Below, piece by piece: positions 63,816-64,000 of a DNA stretch of 64,000 nucleotides (its first letter is position 1; each line of letters opens with the position of its first letter). The position numbers and the translations under genes are program-made. Origin of the DNA: Actinomycetaceae bacterium (GTDB taxonomy: Bacteria; Actinomycetota; Actinomycetes; Actinomycetales; Actinomycetaceae); the NCBI GenBank assembly GCA_030537615.1, contig JAUNVP010000003.1:62001-126000 (forward strand), written 5' to 3'. Under the pieces are notes generated by a model. It was not told the DNA's origin. It did no database searches and saw only the letters and a program-made list of their open reading frames with translations.

Positions 63816-64000
63816 CTAGAGGAGTCCGCGGCTCTTCAGTGCGAGATAGTGGTCGACAATCCGCATCGGAAGATTCTCAGGATCGTCCTCAACGACTGTC
63901 ACTCCGAGATGTTCGAGGGCGCGAGCGGCCTGGGCTCTGCGGGAGCTCGTGCGAGCCACCGCGGCGGCCTGGTAGACCTCATGGGCACTGTCATACTTAC
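63816..64000 (-). CDS. DUF58-family protein, C-terminal end (runs off right edge)
   Basis: I translated the last 61 codons by hand. They end in LPMRIVDHYLALKSRGLL and a TAG at 63816-63818. The VVEDDPENLPMRIVDHYLAL pattern is what DUF58 proteins show at their C-terminus, and the RDD-SpoIIM neighbourhood supports it. DUF58 proteins have a von Willebrand-like fold and partner with MoxR ATPases. The rest lies outside the window. Confidence 0.7.
   Translation of the reverse strand, partial: KYDSAHEVYQAAAVARTSSRRAQAARALEHLGVTVVEDDPENLPMRIVDHYLALKSRGLL

Overview
The window looks like chromosomal core DNA from a moderately GC-rich actinobacterium (by eye about 55-60% G+C). A member of the Actinomycetaceae is plausible, but I cannot name a genus. 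The evidence is the gene repertoire: NrdF, a DEAH HrpA helicase, DUF5926, DUF3152, CWB2, a TrpB2-type synthase, RDD/SpoIIM/DUF58 neighbours, Tat and lipoprotein signals, frequent GTG/TTG starts, and several genes that appear leaderless (a -10 TANNNT hexamer 6-7 nt before the start codon). I found no tRNA, rRNA, CRISPR array, prophage, transposase or integrase.

Layout. 1-5.4 kb: the 5' part of an acetamidase/formamidase, a DegT-type aminotransferase, a FemABX peptidyltransferase, an ATP-grasp ligase that seems to start at a rare ATT codon, and a CPBP protease. 5.5-10.1 kb: a small membrane protein, an IsdG-type heme-degrading enzyme, a methyltransferase, an MFS transporter and a COG3044-type ABC ATPase. 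10.2-16.3 kb: oligopeptidase B, an in-frame fusion of RNase HI to a proline iminopeptidase-like hydrolase, and a Tat-exported CWB2/DUF3152 protein. 16.3-21 kb: a zinc alcohol dehydrogenase divergent from a one-chain dihydroxyacetone-type kinase, then nrdF. 21-25.7 kb: a membrane-anchored unknown, an orphan DeoR/LacI hybrid regulator between gene-poor, possibly decayed stretches, and an MFS protein. 25.7-34 kb: a low-molecular-weight phosphatase, a secreted protein, a phosphoribosyltransferase, an L,D-transpeptidase and HrpA. 34-39.7 kb: a complete oligopeptide ABC transporter operon.

39.7-43.4 kb: two alpha/beta hydrolases, a DUF998 membrane protein and a PfkB kinase. 43.6-46.6 kb: a tight operon with a YtxH-like protein, an MbfA-type ferritin/VIT1 iron exporter, a TRIC-family channel and an HMCES/YedK protein. 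46.6-51.4 kb: a secreted HNH nuclease, TrpB2, an App1 phosphatase and an MFS protein. 51.4-54.7 kb: thiM-thiE-thiD/tenA behind a TPP riboswitch. 55-59 kb: a polytopic membrane protein whose 3' end overlaps a convergent family 2 glycosyltransferase by 119 nt, then DUF5926 and a rhodanese. 59-64 kb: a 2-hydroxyacid dehydrogenase, phosphoglucomutase, and divergent RDD and SpoIIM genes beside a DUF58 gene that runs off the right edge.

The most unusual points are the RNase HI-peptidase fusion, the probable ATT start, an intergenic element family built on TCGATTCCGAC near 54.8 and 61.8 kb, the long convergent overlap, and the orphan hybrid regulator. I did not find a clearly new multi-gene system such as a defence island or a biosynthetic cluster.
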